In this document: in pieces, positions 5,007 to 6,478 of the stretch | Layout: every line of letters begins with the position of its first letter | How positions within the stretch are numbered: the stretch's first letter is position 1 | Assembly (NCBI GenBank): GCA_034440595.1 | Contig: JAWXCH010000129.1 | Coordinates: 1-6,478, forward strand | Direction of reading: 5' to 3' | Source of the DNA: JAWXCH01 sp034440595 | GTDB taxonomy: Bacteria > Planctomycetota > Planctomycetia > Pirellulales > JALHPA01 | DNA: 6,478 nt | The notes under the pieces: model-generated | The model's database searches: none | What the model was told of the DNA's origin: nothing | The model's input: only the letters and a program-made list of their open reading frames with translations | Made by a program: the position numbers and the translations under genes

Positions 5007-6242
5007 GTGACTTCATCGTTTTGTCGACCTCTACTAGTACGTGCCGACGGTACATCAGCGACGCTTGCTCCCATACCTCTCTCACAGAAGGATGGATGGA
5101 ATTACAGCGAAGAGTGGCTCCAGCGCCTGCTGTATCTGCACCCTGAAATTTTGCCCATCGCCGAAATCGATAATTCATACTCAGGGCCAATCCCCTTGTG
5201 TATGGAAATGGACACGCCCGCTGGCCCAATAGACGCGGTATACATCACGCCAAGCGGTCGTTTGATTCTGCTCGAGGCCAAGCTATGGCGCAATCCTGAA
5301 GCGCGAAGAAAGGTCATTGGGCAGATTCTTGACTACGCCAAGGAAATTAGTCAGTGGAGCTATAGCCGCCTTGATGAGGCCGTTAGGCAGGCCCGAAAGA
5401 ACGCCTCGCCTGAAGTACCCTTTCCAGGGATCGAGAAGTTGGTCGCTGAGCACGTTTCCGGATTGGTCGAACATCGGTTTAGCGATGCGGTTACAAAGAG
5501 CATGGGAAGGGGCGATTTTCTGCTCCTGATAGCGGGCGACGGCATTCGAGAGGGAGTAGGTGCAATCACGCAATTTTTGGATCGTAGCGGGGCCATGCAC
5601 TTCACGTTTGGACTTGTTGAGTGCGCGATTTACGAAGGTCCCGAAGGAGGACATTTCGTCCAACCGCGTGTTCTTGCCCAGACAACCCTCATTCCGCGCA
5701 CAATTTTCTTGCTAGGGGACAATCGGATATCGGAGCAGGAGCCTGTACCCGAGGAGGACCTTGGTGTGCCGGGTGTAAGTGCCGAGCTTCAGGAATCTCG
5801 GGCGAGGTATCAGCAATTTTGGAGGGAGTTCCTGGACCTGCTGCAGGTGGAGGAGCAACAGCCGGTATCGAAGCCGGCTACTTCAACTAACCAATATTTT
5901 TCAATGCCGCCAGGATCCAACGGATGGGTAAGCGCCTATCTGCAGCAATCAAAGGGACGCGCTGGCGTCTACCTGACTTTCGGAAAAGGCACCATCGGGG
6001 ATCGACTGTTCTCGGCACTTGCGGCGGATAGGGCAGAAATTGATGCCGCACTAGGCGTGGCGGTGGAATGGACAAGCGCGGAGGGTGGTCGAGGAACTGT
6101 TTTGGCGTCGAAGAGCTTCCCCGGGATTCTCTTAGATGATTCTCGGAAGCCGGCGCAGGTATGGCTTGCGGACGTTGTGCCACGATTCGTTTCGGTTTTT
6201 CGACCGAGGATTGACGCGCTGTTACGCACTCGGCAAGTGTGA
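5007..6242 (+). CDS. PD-(D/E)XK nuclease-fold protein with DUF4268-like C-terminal domain
   Basis: The 411-residue protein begins at GTG 5007, with a modest AGG six bases upstream. The N-terminal half is a PD-(D/E)XK domain. A helix around WLQRLLYLHPEILPI leads to D76 in GPIDAVYI, then LLEAK with E90 and K92. Next comes WRNPEARRKVIGQILDYAK, whose arginines, glutamine and aspartate/tyrosine are the usual helix after the active site in this superfamily. A middle region to about residue 250 holds DFLLLIAGDGIREGV and further core strands. From about residue 267 (ARYQQFWREFLDLL) to the end (ALGVAVEWTS, VWLADVVPRFVSVFRPRIDAL) the sequence resembles DUF4268, a domain often found fused to such nuclease folds. 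The protein shares no visible similarity with the endonuclease at 3698. Probable role is DNA cleavage in defence or repair; the DUF4268 label is from memory of the family pattern. Confidence 0.87.
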   Translation: MTSSFCRPLLVRADGTSATLAPIPLSQKDGWNYSEEWLQRLLYLHPEILPIAEIDNSYSGPIPLCMEMDTPAGPIDAVYITPSGRLILLEAKLWRNPEARRKVIGQILDYAKEISQWSYSRLDEAVRQARKNASPEVPFPGIEKLVAEHVSGLVEHRFSDAVTKSMGRGDFLLLIAGDGIREGVGAITQFLDRSGAMHFTFGLVECAIYEGPEGGHFVQPRVLAQTTLIPRTIFLLGDNRISEQEPVPEEDLGVPGVSAELQESRARYQQFWREFLDLLQVEEQQPVSKPATSTNQYFSMPPGSNGWVSAYLQQSKGRAGVYLTFGKGTIGDRLFSALAADRAEIDAALGVAVEWTSAEGGRGTVLASKSFPGILLDDSRKPAQVWLADVVPRFVSVFRPRIDALLRTRQV

Positions 6243-6478
6243 CGCGTCCGCAAGGTGCATCGATTCATACCTTGGCGGATGCAAGTCCTTTCTGACTTGG
6301 CCAGGAATGGAGAATCCGTCTGAGAGTCTCTGCGCCACCTATGAGGGCTTCCCAGAATTGCATCGGCACTAGCAGTAGGGTGGCCTGTGATAGTTCGTGT
6401 CCTTGGTGGACGCAATGATAGGGCACGCAGGAGCTAGTCAAGAGCCGATCAAAATCATCGGCCGTGCATCATAAATAC
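6243..6478. other. Non-coding tail of the window
   Basis: No supported gene lies in these 236 bases on either strand. The overlapping frames are extensions of shadows of the preceding gene and have no ribosome binding site. The stretch contains the hairpins listed separately at 6244-6282 and 6282-6299. It also has a 6-bp stem GCCGAT (6444-6449) / ATCGGC (6457-6462) with a seven-base loop close to the window end. Confidence 0.5.
6244..6282 (+). terminator. Long bulged hairpin just after the DUF4268-protein stop; terminator-like but without a good U-tract
   Basis: GCGTCCGCAAGGT (6244-6256) pairs with ACCTTGGCGGATGC (6269-6282). There are 12 Watson-Crick pairs, one G-T wobble and a single bulged G, around a 12-base loop. 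The stem begins two bases after the stop codon. What follows is AAGTCCTTTCT rather than a T-run, so an intrinsic terminator is uncertain. A 3'-end stabilising structure is an alternative. A second stem, CAAGTC (6282-6287) / GACTTG (6294-6299), follows immediately. Confidence 0.4.

Noticed and set aside
5969..6415. A 148-residue minus-strand frame
   Set aside because: It is antisense to the clearly coding end of the DUF4268-type gene, has an arginine/threonine-rich shadow composition and no ribosome binding site.
6444..6462. GCCGAT/ATCGGC stem as a terminator
   Set aside because: Only six pairs with no T-run on either side that would support intrinsic termination, and it lies near the cut end of the window.
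1..6478. CRISPR arrays, tRNA/rRNA genes or insertion-sequence ends
   Set aside because: No regularly spaced repeats, no cloverleaf or rRNA-like sequence, no transposase frame and no matching terminal inverted repeats were seen.

Overview
This window looks like part of a defence (restriction) island from a mid-GC bacterium, most likely a proteobacterium. That guess rests on gene style and family membership only; there is no rRNA, tRNA or housekeeping gene to place it. The coding stretches I hand-counted run at about 45-55% GC. A patch at roughly 481-660 reaches about 67% GC, so the DNA is a mosaic. All convincing genes are on the + strand, and four of them have GTG as the only or longest available start.

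Layout: (1) 1-467, the 3' end of a DNA adenine methyltransferase with an N6-amino-MTase DPPY motif, cut by the window edge. (2) 468-781, non-coding and partly very GC-rich. (3) 782-1243, a diverged, frameshifted and truncated copy of the 5' leader and first ~85 codons of the restriction gene that lies intact further downstream. (4) 1299-3423, an intervening cassette: a four-helix membrane protein, a DGQHR-domain (DndB-like, ParB-related) protein joined to it by an ATGA overlap, and an 86-residue orphan small protein. (5) 3493-4894, the intact leader and gene of a PD-(D/E)XK restriction-type endonuclease. (6) 5007-6242, a second, unrelated PD-(D/E)XK protein with a DUF4268-like C-terminal half. 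(7) 6243-6478, a non-coding tail that opens with a long bulged hairpin directly after the stop codon.

Interpretation: the methyltransferase and the endonuclease at 3698 plausibly formed an adjacent modification-restriction pair. The 2.2-kb cassette now sits between two related copies of the endonuclease 5' region, as if it replaced most of an older paralogous endonuclease gene. The most interesting unit is the membrane protein plus DGQHR protein. DGQHR proteins are best known as DndB of DNA phosphorothioation, but no dnd genes are visible here. The tight coupling to a multi-pass membrane protein suggests a sensor/regulator plus membrane-effector module. That function is inference and has not been shown.
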